A stretch of 58,353 bases of DNA from Hyphomicrobiales bacterium (GTDB lineage Bacteria > Pseudomonadota > Alphaproteobacteria > Rhizobiales > Beijerinckiaceae), in contig JAFBAK010000105.1 in NCBI GenBank assembly GCA_019247795.1, positions 1 through 58,353 on the forward strand, written 5' to 3'. This document shows, one piece after another, positions 58,274-58,353 of this stretch. Both the position numbers and the translations under genes were made by a program. The notes under the pieces are model-generated. The model was not told where the DNA came from. It saw nothing but the letters and a program-made list of their open reading frames with translations, and did no database searches. Numbering within the stretch: the first letter of the stretch is position 1; each line of letters begins with the position of its first letter.

Positions 58274-58353
58274 ATGCGTGTATTGCCTTTGCTCAGGGGC
58301 ATGATCGGCGCGGTCACCGTCATCGTCTGGGCGCTCATCCTGTCTGACCCCAG
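58274..58353 (+). CDS. start of an unidentified exported or membrane protein (3' end outside window)
   Basis: ATG at 58274 opens a frame of 26 codons to the right edge: MRVLPLLRGMIGAVTVIVWA then LILSDP. Basic N-terminus plus hydrophobic core looks like a signal peptide or first membrane helix. A clear ribosome site was not found (GGAGTTCAGC upstream is possible). Too short to identify. Confidence 0.4.
   Translation, partial: MRVLPLLRGMIGAVTVIVWALILSDP

Noticed and set aside
1-58353. Mobile elements, CRISPR arrays, rRNA or tRNA genes
   Set aside because: No transposase or integrase motifs, repeat-spacer pattern, rRNA signatures or cloverleaf with conserved TPsiC arm were recognised by eye; a tRNAscan or repeat search would be decisive.

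Overview
The window looks like a chromosomal segment of a GC-rich alphaproteobacterium, most likely Hyphomicrobiales (Rhizobiales). This rests on protein families typical of that order (DUF1236, DUF883, DUF3309, an Nramp-like DPSG carrier, tiny ILLWLLG peptides), on GGAAC-N16-CGTAT promoters resembling those of the alphaproteobacterial stress sigma factor EcfG, and on operons built with ATGA/GTGA overlaps. No rRNA, tRNA, CRISPR array, transposase or integrase was recognised.

Layout. (1) 1-441: 3' end of a MerT-like membrane protein and a GDCCVxC (seleno)protein-family gene, plus strand. (2) 453-16659: fifteen minus-strand genes that look catabolic: SDR, type Ic-like aspartate aminotransferase, D-2-hydroxyacid dehydrogenase, a metal-ligand-less amidohydrolase-like protein, a complete Opp/Dpp-type ABC importer, an NDP-forming acyl-CoA synthetase, a GMC dehydrogenase with its small subunit, a methyltransferase and an aldo/keto reductase. 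(3) 16.8-27.0 kb: an envelope/stress block with tiny membrane peptides, DUF1236, DUF883, a PAS-LuxR regulator, an AI-2E-family carrier, a Tat-exported intradiol dioxygenase-like protein, an Nramp-like carrier, DUF3309 and DUF2189. Three of these genes carry near-identical EcfG-like promoters.

(4) 27.1-48.4 kb is the most interesting part. A CutSML/CoxSML-type molybdenum hydroxylase (with CoxG fused to the 2Fe-2S subunit) and a GntR/UTRA regulator lie on the minus strand. Facing them on the plus strand is an operon pxpA - npdG - cofE - cofD - cofC - fbiC, i.e. F420 biosynthesis from FO to F420 plus an F420:NADP oxidoreductase. A second plus-strand unit follows: a PLP fold-type II enzyme, a two-subunit CoA-transferase, an LLM-class F420-dependent oxidoreductase and a branched-chain-type ABC importer. 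A 21-bp dyad-like element occurs once upstream of each of the three transcription units (31533-31551, 32553-32573, 39190-39210), which suggests one GntR regulon. My inference is an inducible pathway for an unknown, possibly N-heterocyclic or lactam, compound: import, molybdenum-dependent hydroxylation, F420H2-dependent reduction, lactam-type hydrolysis and CoA activation, with the cofactor made on demand.

(5) 48.6-54.1 kb: a secreted small protein and a second complete branched-chain-type ABC importer on the minus strand. (6) 54.1-58.35 kb: an AT-richer intergenic stretch, a large Pro/Ala-rich SPOR-domain membrane protein, a decayed virginiamycin-B-lyase-like pseudogene and the first codons of a gene that leaves the window.

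Coordinates were derived by hand from the sequence. Starts were moved from the longest open frame when a ribosome binding site, an overlap with the upstream stop codon or family length argued for it; these choices are stated per gene.
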